A DNA stretch of 64,000 nucleotides, from assembly GCA_965219405.1 (NCBI GenBank), contig OZ244736.1, positions 1,054,001 through 1,118,000 of the forward strand. The letters are read 5' to 3'. Within the stretch, counting starts at the first letter, position 1. Every line of letters begins with the position of its first letter. The position numbers and the translations under genes were made by a program. Positions 31,380 to 40,350 of the stretch are shown one piece after another. This stretch comes from VXMO01 sp965219405 (lineage in GTDB: Bacteria; Chloroflexota; Dehalococcoidia; UBA6926). The notes under the pieces are model-generated. The model was not told the origin of the DNA. It saw only the letters and a list, made by a program, of their open reading frames with translations, and ran no database searches.

Positions 31380-32612
31380 CTAGGAACCGGCGTGTGTTGC
31401 GCGTGGATTCTCGAGGCGTCCGCTCCCTAATCTCTGGGAACGACTCTCCAACGCGCGGTGATAGACCGTCAGGATCTCGTCTGCCACCACGCCCCAATGG
31501 TAGCGGGCGACGGTCTCGGAGCCGGTGTTGGCGATAGTGCTGCGCAGTTCTGCGTCTTGCAGCAATCGAATGAGCGTGGAGGCAAAGCCTTCCTCATTGC
31601 GTGGATCGGCCAACAAGCCGTTGTGCTCATGGTCGACTACCGATCTGTGCCCGGCAATGTCAGACGCGACAACGGCTCTCCCTGCGGCCATTGCCTGGAT
31701 GAGGACGATTCCCATGCTCTCATTGCCCAACGCCGGGCTGCAGAAGATGTCTGCCGTCCGATAGTAGCGCGGCAGATCTTCATTGGAGGCGTAGCCGATG
31801 AAATGCACGTCTTCAAGTCCCCGCTCCCCGATGACACGCGCGCTCTCCCTGTCCATGTTCCCGGGCCCGACGACAAGCAGACGGCAGTTTGGAAACTGCC
31901 ACCGTATCTGCGCATAGGCCCGAAGCATGTGTGGAAACCCTTTTCGCTTCTCCATCCGCCCCTGGAACAGGATATTGAGCTTCCCGTCCTGGAACATTGG
32001 AAATGGAGCGGCCTGCGAGAACGCCTCCGTGTCAACGCCGTTCGGAATAATCGAGTAAGAGCCGGGGAAATAGCGATTGGCGAATTCTCTCGCCGGTTCC
32101 GTCACGGCGATGCGCTCATCGAGCTTCTGTACCCACCGCTGCAACAACGGGCGCGAAAGCCCCAGGGCTCGTCGCCGCTCCGCATAAGCGTGGAACGTGC
32201 CCACCAGCGCAGGGCCGGATGCCAGGCGCAGGAACGTCAGAGGCAGGGTAGGGGTCATCGGCTCGTGGAGGTGTATGACGTCAAAATTGCCCGCCTCCAG
32301 GAGAGGACGCACGCGCTTGCCTAAGGTTAAGGATAGGGTGACCCTTGCGATGGAACCGGCCGTCGGAACGGGAATGGGCCGTCCGATGATGGCGAGGTTG
32401 TCCGCGCCCACGTCATCTACCGGCCTTGATGACGGCGCAACGATGGTGACGTCGTGGCCGCGCCGACGCAATTCGTCGCTCAGACCCGTTATATGGTTTG
32501 TCACACCGCCCGGGTATGCGAAATCGTATGGAGACACAATTGCGATACGAAGTGGCCGCGACTCATTGGCCGCGGCCACTTCCAGGGCCTCACGTTCTGC
32601 AATGGGATTCAT
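31380..32612 (-). CDS. PimA-like family 4 glycosyltransferase
   Basis: The 410-residue GT-B enzyme has the N-terminal acceptor domain with SPYDFAYPGGVTNHI and HLHEPMTP. The C-terminal nucleotide-sugar domain has FQGRMEKRKGF and NESMGIVLIQAMAAG. It resembles phosphatidyl-inositol mannosyltransferase PimA in motif wording. The second glutamate of the EX7E motif is glutamine here, a substitution found in some GT4 enzymes. It stands 69 nt downstream of inositol-phosphate synthase in the same direction, so an inositol-lipid mannosyl- or glucosyltransferase is the natural reading. Donor and acceptor are inferred. Start ATG 32612. Confidence 0.8.
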   Translation of the reverse strand: MNPIAEREALEVAAANESRPLRIAIVSPYDFAYPGGVTNHITGLSDELRRRGHDVTIVAPSSRPVDDVGADNLAIIGRPIPVPTAGSIARVTLSLTLGKRVRPLLEAGNFDVIHLHEPMTPTLPLTFLRLASGPALVGTFHAYAERRRALGLSRPLLQRWVQKLDERIAVTEPAREFANRYFPGSYSIIPNGVDTEAFSQAAPFPMFQDGKLNILFQGRMEKRKGFPHMLRAYAQIRWQFPNCRLLVVGPGNMDRESARVIGERGLEDVHFIGYASNEDLPRYYRTADIFCSPALGNESMGIVLIQAMAAGRAVVASDIAGHRSVVDHEHNGLLADPRNEEGFASTLIRLLQDAELRSTIANTGSETVARYHWGVVADEILTVYHRALESRSQRLGSGRLENPRATHAGS

Positions 32613-32681
32613 TGGTGTGACCGTCGCATCATCCTAGCACGAGGGCCTGCCGGACCGTGAACGTGTATTCGAGGCAACTCT

Positions 32682-33815
32682 CTAAAGTACCGCCTCCCGA
32701 TCGTAGGAGACCTCAATGTGGGGAAGCGTGTCGTCTGGGCCGCCCTCGTTGGCGATGTATTGCTCAAGCCTGCGCCGAGCATCCTCATCCCGCATCTGGA
32801 CGGCAGGCGACTTCATGAAGTAGGAGGACGGCGGCACAAGCGCGCCGCTGATGCCTCGATCCAGCGCAATCTTCGCGCAACGGATGGCGTCGATGACCAC
32901 CCCGGCGGAGTTCGGGCTGTCCCAGACCTCAAGCTTGAGCTCCAGGTTCAAGGGCACGTCGCCAAACGTGCGGCCCTCCATCCGAATGTACGCCCACTTG
33001 CGATCCAGCAGCCAGGGCACGTAGTCGCTGGGACCAACGTGGATGTTGTCCGGATCCAGGTCGAAATCGAGCTGCGAGAGGACGGAGTTGGTCTTGGACT
33101 CCTTCTTGGACACCAGCCGCTTATATTCCAACATGTTGTAGAAGTCCGTGTTGCCGCCGAAATTCAACTGGTACGTGTTCTCCAGCTTGACGGCACGATC
33201 ACCGAAGAGCCGCGAAAGCACACGGTGAACGATGGTGGAGCCGACTTGCGACTTGATATCGTCGCCAATTACGGGCACTCCGGCATCGGCGAATCGTTGC
33301 TGCCAATATGGCTCTCGCGCGATGAAGACCGGAACGCAGTTGATGACGGCGACGCCGGCCGCAAGGGCCTGCTCCACGTACCACTTCGTTGCCATCTCGC
33401 TGCCGACGGGCAGGTAGCTGATCAGGACATCGACCTCCCGCTCTCGCAGGATTCCAACGATGTCCGCCGTCTGTCCCTTGGCCTTTTCGATCTTCTGCGA
33501 GAGAAACTCGCCGAGACCGTCATGAGTCATACCGCGCTCAACGGTGATGCCCGTGCGCGGCACATCCGTGAACTTATAGGTGTTGTTCGGCTCCTCAAAG
33601 ATCGCTTCGGAGAGATCCTTGCCCACTTTCGTTGCGCCAACGTCAAACGCGGCGACGAAGTTGATGTCCGAAATATGATACGGGCCGAGTCGCGGATGCA
33701 TCAGGCCCGGGATGGACTCGCTATCTGACGCATTCCGATAGTATTCGATGCCTTGAACCAGCGAGGATGCGCAGTTGCCCACCCCAACGATGGCGACATT
33801 AATCTTGTCACCCAT
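32682..33815 (-). CDS. ino1: myo-Inositol-1-phosphate synthase
   Basis: The 377-residue protein begins with an NAD-binding fold (NVAIVGVGNCASSLVQG). It contains the family motifs LISYLPVGSEMATKWY, NCVPVFIAREP, GDDIKSQVGSTIVHRVL, NFGGNTDF and LELKLEVWDSPNSAGVVIDA. It converts glucose-6-phosphate to inositol-phosphate, the entry to inositol lipids. The prokaryotic short type is seen. ATG 33815 follows GGAGGTTTCT; TTG four codons earlier is less likely. A PimA-like enzyme follows downstream and a CDP-alcohol phosphatidyltransferase lies at 49915, which together suggest phosphatidylinositol-type lipids. Confidence 0.93.
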   Translation of the reverse strand: MGDKINVAIVGVGNCASSLVQGIEYYRNASDSESIPGLMHPRLGPYHISDINFVAAFDVGATKVGKDLSEAIFEEPNNTYKFTDVPRTGITVERGMTHDGLGEFLSQKIEKAKGQTADIVGILREREVDVLISYLPVGSEMATKWYVEQALAAGVAVINCVPVFIAREPYWQQRFADAGVPVIGDDIKSQVGSTIVHRVLSRLFGDRAVKLENTYQLNFGGNTDFYNMLEYKRLVSKKESKTNSVLSQLDFDLDPDNIHVGPSDYVPWLLDRKWAYIRMEGRTFGDVPLNLELKLEVWDSPNSAGVVIDAIRCAKIALDRGISGALVPPSSYFMKSPAVQMRDEDARRRLEQYIANEGGPDDTLPHIEVSYDREAVL

Positions 33816-33900
33816 AGAAACCTCCAATCCAATGTTGTGAGACCAGTATGAAACAGAGACAGGAATATTGCGTTCGCCCCCACCGCGAACGTAAGAATGC

Positions 33901-33930
33901 TACATAATCATATTAGCCGCCCCGAGTCAA
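33901..33930 (-). promoter_or_regulatory. Predicted promoter of ino1
   Basis: In minus sense TTGACT (33925-33930) and TATGTA (33901-33906) stand 18 bases apart, about 85 bases upstream of the ino1 start. The flanking region is the divergent gap to the PHP gene. Confidence 0.42.
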
Positions 33931-33983
33931 ATCGCCCTTCAAACCCCTATTCGATGTGCTGTTTTCTTGTCGGTTGTAGCGTA

Positions 33984-34691
33984 ATGGAAGCGGGTGCTAC
34001 GCTTGCGTCAGCCATGGTCTACGATTTCCAAACACAATCATTCCTCAGCGATGGTGCCCTATCGCCCATCGAACTTATTCACCGTGCCCACCACAACGGC
34101 TATGAAGCTATCGCAATCACTGACCACGTGGGAATGGGCGGCTTCGGCCCCTTGCTTGAGCGGTTATCTGAAGACTGCCAAATCGCTCGCGATGAGTGGG
34201 GTATCGTGGCAGTCCCCGGCGTGGAACTGACGCATCTCCCACCGAATCGCATCGCCGAAGCGGCGGCGCGTGCCCGTGATGCCGGTGCCGTACTTGTCCT
34301 TGTTCACGGTGAGACGCCCGTGGAGCCCGTGTTGCCCGGGACAAATCATGCCTCTGCTTCTTGTACTGACGTGGATGTTCTCGGACACCCGGGGCTGATC
34401 ACGGACGAAGATGCTGCGCTAGCCGCTGAGAACGGTGTCTACCTGGAGCTATCGACCCGACGCGGCCACTCACTGGCCAACGGCCACGTCGCGTTGGCTG
34501 CCCAGCGAACCGGTGCAAAGCTCCTGGTCAACTCAGATGCGCACGCCCCAGAGGACCTGCTAACCGCAGAACGCGCGCTGACCGCGGCATTGGGGGCCGG
34601 TCTGAACAATCAGGATGCAAAAACAGCCGTTACAAGCAATCCCCGCGCACTCTTGGAGAGACTGAACAACCGACTTACATCTCCCCGCTGA
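33984..34691 (+). CDS. PHP-domain phosphoesterase-like protein with altered first motif
   Basis: The 235-residue protein follows the histidinol-phosphatase-type PHP fold: AIAITDHVG, GVELTHLPP, VLVHGETP, DVLGHPGLI, YLELSTRRGH and LLVNSDAHAPEDL are all in place. The first motif reads FQTQSFLSDG where the family has HxHxxxSDG, so the two histidines that bind metal are glutamines. Activity may be changed or restricted to fewer metal ions. The start is uncertain: ATG 33984 is used here, ATG 34014 (just before the domain) and an earlier 33897 are alternatives. It diverges from ino1. Confidence 0.7.
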   Translation: MEAGATLASAMVYDFQTQSFLSDGALSPIELIHRAHHNGYEAIAITDHVGMGGFGPLLERLSEDCQIARDEWGIVAVPGVELTHLPPNRIAEAAARARDAGAVLVLVHGETPVEPVLPGTNHASASCTDVDVLGHPGLITDEDAALAAENGVYLELSTRRGHSLANGHVALAAQRTGAKLLVNSDAHAPEDLLTAERALTAALGAGLNNQDAKTAVTSNPRALLERLNNRLTSPR

Positions 34692-34727
34692 TGTGAGAGG
34701 AGAGGGTTCGCGTAGTTTCCGCGGGCT

Positions 34728-34877
34728 CTAGCCCTTGCCGATGCGGAAAACTTTGGTGCTGCAAACGGGGCACGTGCCTTGGGTGGCAGGGCGCCCGTTC
34801 TTGAGCGTTACCTCGGTTGCATTAGAGATGGTGCGCTTTGTCCGGCACTTCAGGCAATAGGCTTCCGTGTCTGCCAT
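34728..34877 (-). CDS. DUF5679-type small zinc-ribbon protein
   Basis: A 49-residue protein starting MADTEAYCLKCRTKR and ending in VFRIGKG. Two CxxC pairs (CLKC and CPVC) form a zinc ribbon, and the words VTLKNGRPATQGTCPVC are characteristic of DUF5679, a family of very small proteins frequent in Chloroflexota and some archaea. Function is unknown; nucleic-acid or ribosome binding would suit the fold. ATG 34877 follows a GCGGGGG purine run. It is downstream of truB in the same direction but separated by 140 bases. Confidence 0.85.
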   Translation of the reverse strand: MADTEAYCLKCRTKRTISNATEVTLKNGRPATQGTCPVCSTKVFRIGKG

Positions 34878-35017
34878 TTTTTTCCCCCGCCACTAGGTTT
34901 GTTGTATTGACTCTAGGGTTGACCGTGCGCCCATGTCAAGATGCAAACGCTCGTTTACGGGGCAATCTCAACGCAATATGGGCGATCCACACGAAGTCGG
35001 AGGAACTCCTTGCTGCA

Positions 35018-35959
35018 TTACCCTTCGAAAACCGTGTGCGGGTGCCACCTGCCGGAGCCGGTGCGCCGCAGCAGCGCAAGCAGGGAGCCGTCCGGCGCCA
35101 ACGCGACGGCGTTGCCCATTTCCGGTCCCGGGCAGAAGACATCATCAGATTCCCCGGGCACGCTGACCCAATCACCGGAGGCGGCTGCAAGATCCATGCC
35201 GGAGCGCACTCGTCCGGTAAATCCCGAGCGTACCTGCACGGCAGGCCAGCCCGGAAACACGCACCCCAGCGAGGCGAGCGTCTCCGCTGCTTCCTCTCCC
35301 GCCAGCGCCTCTTCCGCTTCCTCCAACCCCAGGGAATTAAGCCCACTGAACGGCCCCACGCGAACGCGCTGCAGGCCGTCCAGCACACCGCCGCATCCAA
35401 GTCGTTCGCCGATGTCCGCTGCGAGCGATCGCACGTACATCCCGCGTCCACACGCCACAGTTAGACGTACGCGCGGCAGGGTAATTGACTGCACTTCAAC
35501 CCCGTAGACCATCACTGTCCTGGGCTCGCGTTGAATCTCCTCACCTCGACGCGCAATCTCATAGAGCCGCTCCCCCCGGTGCTTCAGGGCGCTGTACATC
35601 GGCGGCACCTGCTGGATCTCGCCGATAAAGTCCGGGATGACCTGCTGGACATCCTTCTCTGTCACGTTGTCAGTTGTCCTGGTCTCCAGTACCGTGCCGT
35701 CCATGTCCAACGTGTCCGTCACCGTGCCGAGCAGGATCTCTGCCTCATAACCCTTGGCTAGTTCTTCGATGCGGCTGCTGAGTCGCGTCGCCTGTCCAAA
35801 AAGAATCGGCAGCACGCCCTCCGCCGCAGGGTCTAACGTCCCCCCATGGCCTACGCGCTTCACCCTGCTCGCCCGCCGCAAGCGCTTGACGACGTCAAAT
35901 GACGTCATTCCACGAGGTTTCCAGACTGAGAGAAAGCCGTGCAAGTTAGTGTTCGCCAC
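35018..35959 (-). CDS. truB: tRNA pseudouridine-55 synthase TruB
   Basis: The 313-residue protein has the TruB core: KPRGMTSFDVV, the catalytic aspartate in GGTLDPAAEGVLP, KGYEAEILLG, QVPPMYSALKHRGERLYE and CGRGMYVRSLA, plus a C-terminal PUA-like part. It makes pseudouridine 55 in the T loop of tRNAs. Start is not certain: GTG 35959 has a GGGG site and overlaps rbfA by 14 nt; ATG 35971 or TTG 35944 are possible. Last gene of the nusA-infB-rbfA-truB operon. Confidence 0.93.
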   Translation of the reverse strand: MANTNLHGFLSVWKPRGMTSFDVVKRLRRASRVKRVGHGGTLDPAAEGVLPILFGQATRLSSRIEELAKGYEAEILLGTVTDTLDMDGTVLETRTTDNVTEKDVQQVIPDFIGEIQQVPPMYSALKHRGERLYEIARRGEEIQREPRTVMVYGVEVQSITLPRVRLTVACGRGMYVRSLAADIGERLGCGGVLDGLQRVRVGPFSGLNSLGLEEAEEALAGEEAAETLASLGCVFPGWPAVQVRSGFTGRVRSGMDLAAASGDWVSVPGESDDVFCPGPEMGNAVALAPDGSLLALLRRTGSGRWHPHTVFEG

Positions 35960-36332
35960 GACCCCCCCCATGTGCTGACCCGGATTGCTGTTCCCCCGGA
36001 CTGACGCCGTCCAGCAGCTGATTGATCCGATCCGCCCTTGCCATTGTGTCGTCGATGACAAAGGTAAGCTCGGGAGTTCGCCGCAGCCCCAGGCTCATGA
36101 GAGTGCGCTGGAGGAAGCCCGAAGCAGAACGCAAACCTTGCAGGGTTCGCCGTGCCGTTTCTTGTCCGCCTGCAACGCTCACCCAAACTCGCGCGTGGGC
36201 CAGATCCCGCGACGTTTCCACGGCCGTAATCGTAACAATTCCGTCTATGCGCGGGTCATTAATGTCACGCGCCAATATCATGCTGATGTGGTCACGAAGG
36301 AGCTCATTGACGCGCTCCGTGCGCCTTGACAT
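35946..36332 (-). CDS. rbfA: Ribosome-binding factor A
   Basis: The 128-residue protein has the RbfA KH-like fold: MSRRTERVNELLRDHISMIL at the start, ISxxxDLAHARVWVSV in the middle, and a helix with GFLQRTLMSLGLRRTPELTF. RbfA helps maturation of the 30S subunit. A Gly/His-rich tail of about 20 residues follows the fold. ATG 36332 follows CAGGAGGGCTCC. It sits 46 nt behind infB and overlaps truB, as in most bacteria. Confidence 0.93.
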   Translation of the reverse strand: MSRRTERVNELLRDHISMILARDINDPRIDGIVTITAVETSRDLAHARVWVSVAGGQETARRTLQGLRSASGFLQRTLMSLGLRRTPELTFVIDDTMARADRINQLLDGVSPGEQQSGSAHGGGRGEH

Positions 36333-36378
36333 GGAGCCCTCCTGTTGCGCCGACTGTGACCGCGCGCCGAAGCGAGGG

Positions 36379-38154
36379 TTAATAGGACGGCCGCTCCTGC
36401 TGCACGTACATCATGATAATGTCGCCCTCTTCGAAGTCTGAAAAACCCTCGATACCGATGCCGCACTCCTGGCCCGCATTCACTTCGCGTGCCTCATCGC
36501 GGTATCGGCGCAGGCTGGCGATGGGAGCGTCCGTGATGACTTCTCCACCGCGCAAAACGCGTGCCAGCGACGTGCGGCGTACACGGCCTTCCGTGACGAG
36601 GCACCCTGCCACGCGGCCACCACGGATATCAAAGATCTGGCGAACCTCTGCACGGGCCTCTTCAACCTCCTGCAGCAACGGCGCTGCCAGTCCGCGCAGC
36701 GCATTATCAAGATCATCCAACAATTGGTAGATGATGGCGTAGTTCCGAATCTCCACTCCACGGGAGTCGGCAAGCCGGCGAGCCGCCGTTTCGATACGGG
36801 AGTTGAATCCAAGGATTGTCGCGCCTGATGCGGTTGCCAGTAGGACGTCCCCCTCCGTGATGGAGCCAACGTCCGTGTGCAGTATCTTTCCTCGCGTCGC
36901 CTCATTTCCGAGCCGCGAAATCGAACTCCGTAGCGCCTCAAGGCTGCCCTGTGTATCCGCCTTGATAATCAGATTCAGGTCTCGAGCATCGCCGCTGCCG
37001 ATCTGTGAAGCGTACTGTTCCAGGTTTGACGGCTGCCGACGGTCGACGGTCTCGGTTGCGTCCGCCCTTTCCGCGGCGGTCGCCCGTGCAACCTGGTCTG
37101 ACTCGGCAAGCTCCAGGACATCACCGGCCCGCGGCACGTCGGTCAGGCCAAGAATCTCTACGGGCATTGATGGCCGCGCCTCTGTCATTCGATTGCCCCG
37201 AAAGTCCGTCATCGCCCGGATGCGGCCCCACGTCGCCCCCACAAGCACTGTCATCCCCGGCGTCAGTGTTCCGGACTGCACCAGGACAGTGGCCACCGGA
37301 CCACGATTCTGGTCAAGCCGCGCCTCGATTACGGTTGCGCGGGCCGAAACGCCAGGATCGGCCGTCAACTCCGAGATTTCCGCCACGAGATGCAAAGATT
37401 CCAACAGGTCATCAAGGCCGTCGCCCGTACGTGCCGATACCGGTACGCTCAGCACGTCGCCGCCCCAATCCTCCACCAGTATTTCCTGTTCGGAAAGCTG
37501 ACGCTTCACGCGCTCAGGATCGGCGGCCGGCACGTCCATCTTGTTGATTGCCACAATAATTGGCACATCGGCAGCCTTAACGTGGTTGATCGCTTCAATC
37601 GTTTGCGGCATCACGCCGTCGTCCGCCGCCACCACGAGCACGGCTATATCCGTGACGTTCGCCCCACGCGCCCGCAACGTCGTGAACGCCTCGTGCCCAG
37701 GGGTATCCAGGAACGTGATTGGGGTTCCGCGAACATCGACTTGATATGCGCCGATATGCTGCGTGATGCCGCCTGCCTCCCCGTCCGCCACGTTGGTCTT
37801 GCGCACGGCGTCCAAAATGCTCGTCTTGCCGTGATCGACGTGGCCGAGGACTGTCACAACGGGCGGACGCGGCTGTGCGTTCTCTGTCTTCTCAGCGTCC
37901 GCCATCCGCTCACCGAGAGCAGCATCCGCAGCCGCAGCCTCCTTCACGTCAAAGCCATAGAATTTCGCGATTGGTGTCGCGACGTCAGCGTCGATGGCAT
38001 CGTTCAGGCCCGCCATCACGCCCATGCGCATCAGGTTCTTGATGACCTCAACGGGATTCGCGCCAACCTGCTCTGCGAGCTCGCCCACGGTGATTCCGCG
38101 GGACAACTCCAATACCCGCTCCTCGGAATCCGCCGCGCGTCGCTGTGTGGTCAT
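36379..38154 (-). CDS. infB: Translation initiation factor IF-2 (short form)
   Basis: The 591-residue protein has one IF2 N-terminal subdomain (ITVGELAEQVGANPVEVIKNLMRMGVM) and the GTPase with GHVDHGKT, DTPGHEAF and NKMD. Domains II, III and IV follow, ending in GIGIEGFSDFEEGDIIMMY. It recruits initiator tRNA to the ribosome. The long, charged N-terminal region of many IF-2 proteins is missing, as in other short forms. ATG 38154 overlaps the ylxR stop as ATGA. Confidence 0.95.
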   Translation of the reverse strand: MTTQRRAADSEERVLELSRGITVGELAEQVGANPVEVIKNLMRMGVMAGLNDAIDADVATPIAKFYGFDVKEAAAADAALGERMADAEKTENAQPRPPVVTVLGHVDHGKTSILDAVRKTNVADGEAGGITQHIGAYQVDVRGTPITFLDTPGHEAFTTLRARGANVTDIAVLVVAADDGVMPQTIEAINHVKAADVPIIVAINKMDVPAADPERVKRQLSEQEILVEDWGGDVLSVPVSARTGDGLDDLLESLHLVAEISELTADPGVSARATVIEARLDQNRGPVATVLVQSGTLTPGMTVLVGATWGRIRAMTDFRGNRMTEARPSMPVEILGLTDVPRAGDVLELAESDQVARATAAERADATETVDRRQPSNLEQYASQIGSGDARDLNLIIKADTQGSLEALRSSISRLGNEATRGKILHTDVGSITEGDVLLATASGATILGFNSRIETAARRLADSRGVEIRNYAIIYQLLDDLDNALRGLAAPLLQEVEEARAEVRQIFDIRGGRVAGCLVTEGRVRRTSLARVLRGGEVITDAPIASLRRYRDEAREVNAGQECGIGIEGFSDFEEGDIIMMYVQQERPSY

Positions 38155-38495
38155 GGCGAGGTCACCTCGCCGTCCCGCCGACTCTGAATCACGGTTTGAG
38201 CCTCATAGCGGATGCGGTCACGATCCTCAGACGACAGGGGAGCTCCGAGCAGTAGACGATTTTCAAGATATGAACCACGCAGGCCGCGTTCCCAGCATGT
38301 GTCATTTGCGCAGAGATACGCGCCGCGACCGGAGAGCTTGCCGGAACTGTCTACGGAGATGACCCCGGAGATACCACGAACAACCCGTACGAGCTCATGC
38401 TTGGCCCGTGTCTGCCGGCAGGCGATGCACGTCCGCTGTGGTTTGCGCCGCGCCTCCGTGCCCTGCTGTCGTCGCTCTCTCGTTGCTGCCGTCAC
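38151..38495 (-). CDS. ylxR: YlxR/RnpM-family RNA-binding protein
   Basis: The 114-residue protein belongs to the YlxR (DUF448) family: RTCIACRQTRAKHELVRVV and GRGAYLCAND are the family signature. In Bacillus the homologue RnpM binds RNase P RNA. It lies between nusA (2-nt gap) and infB (4-nt overlap), the standard place. The N-terminus is rich in Arg/Gln. Confidence 0.92.
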   Translation of the reverse strand: MTAATRERRQQGTEARRKPQRTCIACRQTRAKHELVRVVRGISGVISVDSSGKLSGRGAYLCANDTCWERGLRGSYLENRLLLGAPLSSEDRDRIRYEAQTVIQSRRDGEVTSP

Positions 38496-38497
38496 GT

Positions 38498-40144
38498 CTA
38501 GCGGTTGCCGCCTCTCCTCCCGCCGCGCCGATCATCTCGGCCGCCACGGAAACGCCCGCCGCGTTCAGGGAAAATATCTTCCGCGAATCGAATGCCGCCA
38601 CTCGTATCACCCTGGCGCTCTGACTGGTATTCCTGCAGGAAGGCATCGAAGTCGAATGTCGCCGACTCCTCGTCGCCTTCCTCGGCGTCTTCGTCTTCGG
38701 CCTCCTCGTCAGATTCCGCCTCGGCCTCTTCAAGGGCGCGCAGCAGCGCCTCTTCCTCTTCCTGAAGCTTGCGAAGCTCTTCCTCAATCTCCTCATCGGT
38801 CTTGGGAGTCTCGGGAGCAGCAGCCTCAGTGGACGGCGCCTCATCAGTAGCTGCAATTTCAGCAGCAGCCACAGCCCCAAGCTCCTCGGCGGCTTCAGCC
38901 TCTTGCTTGTCGGCCTCGGTTGACTCAACTGTTGTCGCAGTTGCCGCGGCCTCCTCAACCGGGGGAGCTTCCGCGGCTGTCTCGGCCTCAGCCTCTTCCG
39001 TCACGCTGACGGCCTCTGCCACGATGGCGTCAACCTCCGGCTCCTCAGCTTCAGCTGCTTGCTCTGCCACAGCAGCTTGCTCCGGCCCGCGCGCCGCGCG
39101 CTCCGCCTCTTCTGCCAACACCTCTGACGTGCTGCGGATATCTATTCTCCAGCCGGTCAGGCGCGCCGCGAGCCGCGCGTTCAAGCCCTCTCGCCCAATG
39201 GCGAGTGATAGCTGCTGTTCCGGCACGACCACAAGCGCCGAACGATCACCCGTGATCTCCACTCGCGATGTCTGCGCCGGACTCAATGCATGACCGATGT
39301 AAACGGAGGGGTCTTCATTCCACGGAATGACATCGATTTTCTCACCATGCAGTTCGTTGACGATGTTTTGGATGCGGACGCCCCGCAAGCCCACGCATGA
39401 GCCAACGGGATCAACGCCTTCCTGTCGTGCCTCAACGGCCACCTTGGAACGATAGCCGGGTTCTCGCGCGACGTTCCTGATGACAACCGTCCCGCTCAGG
39501 ATCTCCGGCACTTCCAGCTCAAATAGCCGACGAATCAGGTCGCGATGTGCCCGGGACACGAGGATCCTTGGTCCGCGAATACCCTTTTCGACTTCCTGGA
39601 TAAGTACGCGGATACGTTGGCGGGCATAGTATTGCTCGCTTGGCACCTGCTCGGTATGCAGCAAGGTTGCTTCCGTCCGACCAAGACCGATGATGACCTG
39701 TCCCTGCTCAACCTTTTGCACTACACCGGTCATCAACTCATTGATACGCCCGGCGTACTCGTCATAAACCTGGTCGCGCTCGGCCTCACGAAGGCGTTGC
39801 ATGACCACCTGCTTTGCAGTCTGCGCGGCGATACGTCCTGCGTCCTCCGGGCTTTCCTCGATGGAAATCGTGTCGCCGATTTTGGCGCCGGGCTTAATCA
39901 GGCGTGCCTCATCGAGTGTGATTTCCTCGGCGGGTTGGTTAACTGTCTCGACGACAGCCTTGTTGAGGGTGACGATAATCTCGCCGGTCGTGGGCAGTAT
40001 CTGCACCTCGATGTCATCAGTCTCGGTGCCCTCGCGCTTGTACGCAGATCTCACCGCGTCCTCAATGGCTCCGAGAACGACATCACGGGGCAGTCGGCGT
40101 TCTGTCGCCAGCTGCGTTACCGCGAGCAAGAAATCGCTCTTCAT
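38498..40144 (-). CDS. nusA: Transcription factor NusA with long acidic and RGG tail
   Basis: The 548-residue protein has the NusA N-terminal domain, S1 domain (GVVQKVEQGQVIIGLG), and two KH domains with GVRIQNIVNELHGEKIDVI and LSLAIGREGLNARLAARLTGW. After about residue 350 comes an unusual 190-residue tail. It is first very rich in Ala/Glu with repeated EEAEAE-type words, then acidic, then Arg/Gly-rich (GGRFRGGRDDRRGGRRGGNR). ATG 40144 follows AGGCAGGT; longer frames extend into the leader. NusA modulates pausing and termination and could regulate its own leader, which has a terminator-like hairpin. Confidence 0.93.
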   Translation of the reverse strand: MKSDFLLAVTQLATERRLPRDVVLGAIEDAVRSAYKREGTETDDIEVQILPTTGEIIVTLNKAVVETVNQPAEEITLDEARLIKPGAKIGDTISIEESPEDAGRIAAQTAKQVVMQRLREAERDQVYDEYAGRINELMTGVVQKVEQGQVIIGLGRTEATLLHTEQVPSEQYYARQRIRVLIQEVEKGIRGPRILVSRAHRDLIRRLFELEVPEILSGTVVIRNVAREPGYRSKVAVEARQEGVDPVGSCVGLRGVRIQNIVNELHGEKIDVIPWNEDPSVYIGHALSPAQTSRVEITGDRSALVVVPEQQLSLAIGREGLNARLAARLTGWRIDIRSTSEVLAEEAERAARGPEQAAVAEQAAEAEEPEVDAIVAEAVSVTEEAEAETAAEAPPVEEAAATATTVESTEADKQEAEAAEELGAVAAAEIAATDEAPSTEAAAPETPKTDEEIEEELRKLQEEEEALLRALEEAEAESDEEAEDEDAEEGDEESATFDFDAFLQEYQSERQGDTSGGIRFAEDIFPERGGRFRGGRDDRRGGRRGGNR

Positions 40145-40195
40145 ACCTGCCTCATTTCCGTTGCCGGACATTCCCCCGCAACGAGTTCCACTAAT

Positions 40196-40220
40196 AAAAA
40201 AAGTGGGATTGCCGCCCCAC
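40196..40220 (-). terminator. Terminator-like hairpin in the nusA leader
   Basis: In minus sense GTGGG-GCGGCAAT-CCCAC is followed by seven uridines, only about 50 bases upstream of the nusA start and downstream of a good promoter (40259-40287). It can act as an attenuator of the nusA operon as well as a terminator for the upstream two-component genes. Confidence 0.65.
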
Positions 40221-40258
40221 CTCTCATTACGCGCGGTTCTCGTTGCCTTCTGTGCCAA

Positions 40259-40287
40259 AGTGTACCATCCGAACCCCCGCGCGGCAA
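40259..40287 (-). promoter_or_regulatory. Predicted promoter of the nusA-infB operon
   Basis: In minus sense TTGCCG (40282-40287) and TACACT (40259-40264) are separated by 17 bases. It lies between the histidine-kinase stop and the leader hairpin. Confidence 0.58.
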
Positions 40288-40350
40288 TTTTTTGAGCCCT
40301 CTGCCCGCAACGGAACAGCGCCCAATGGCGTTCTGGGCAAAGCGAAGAAC

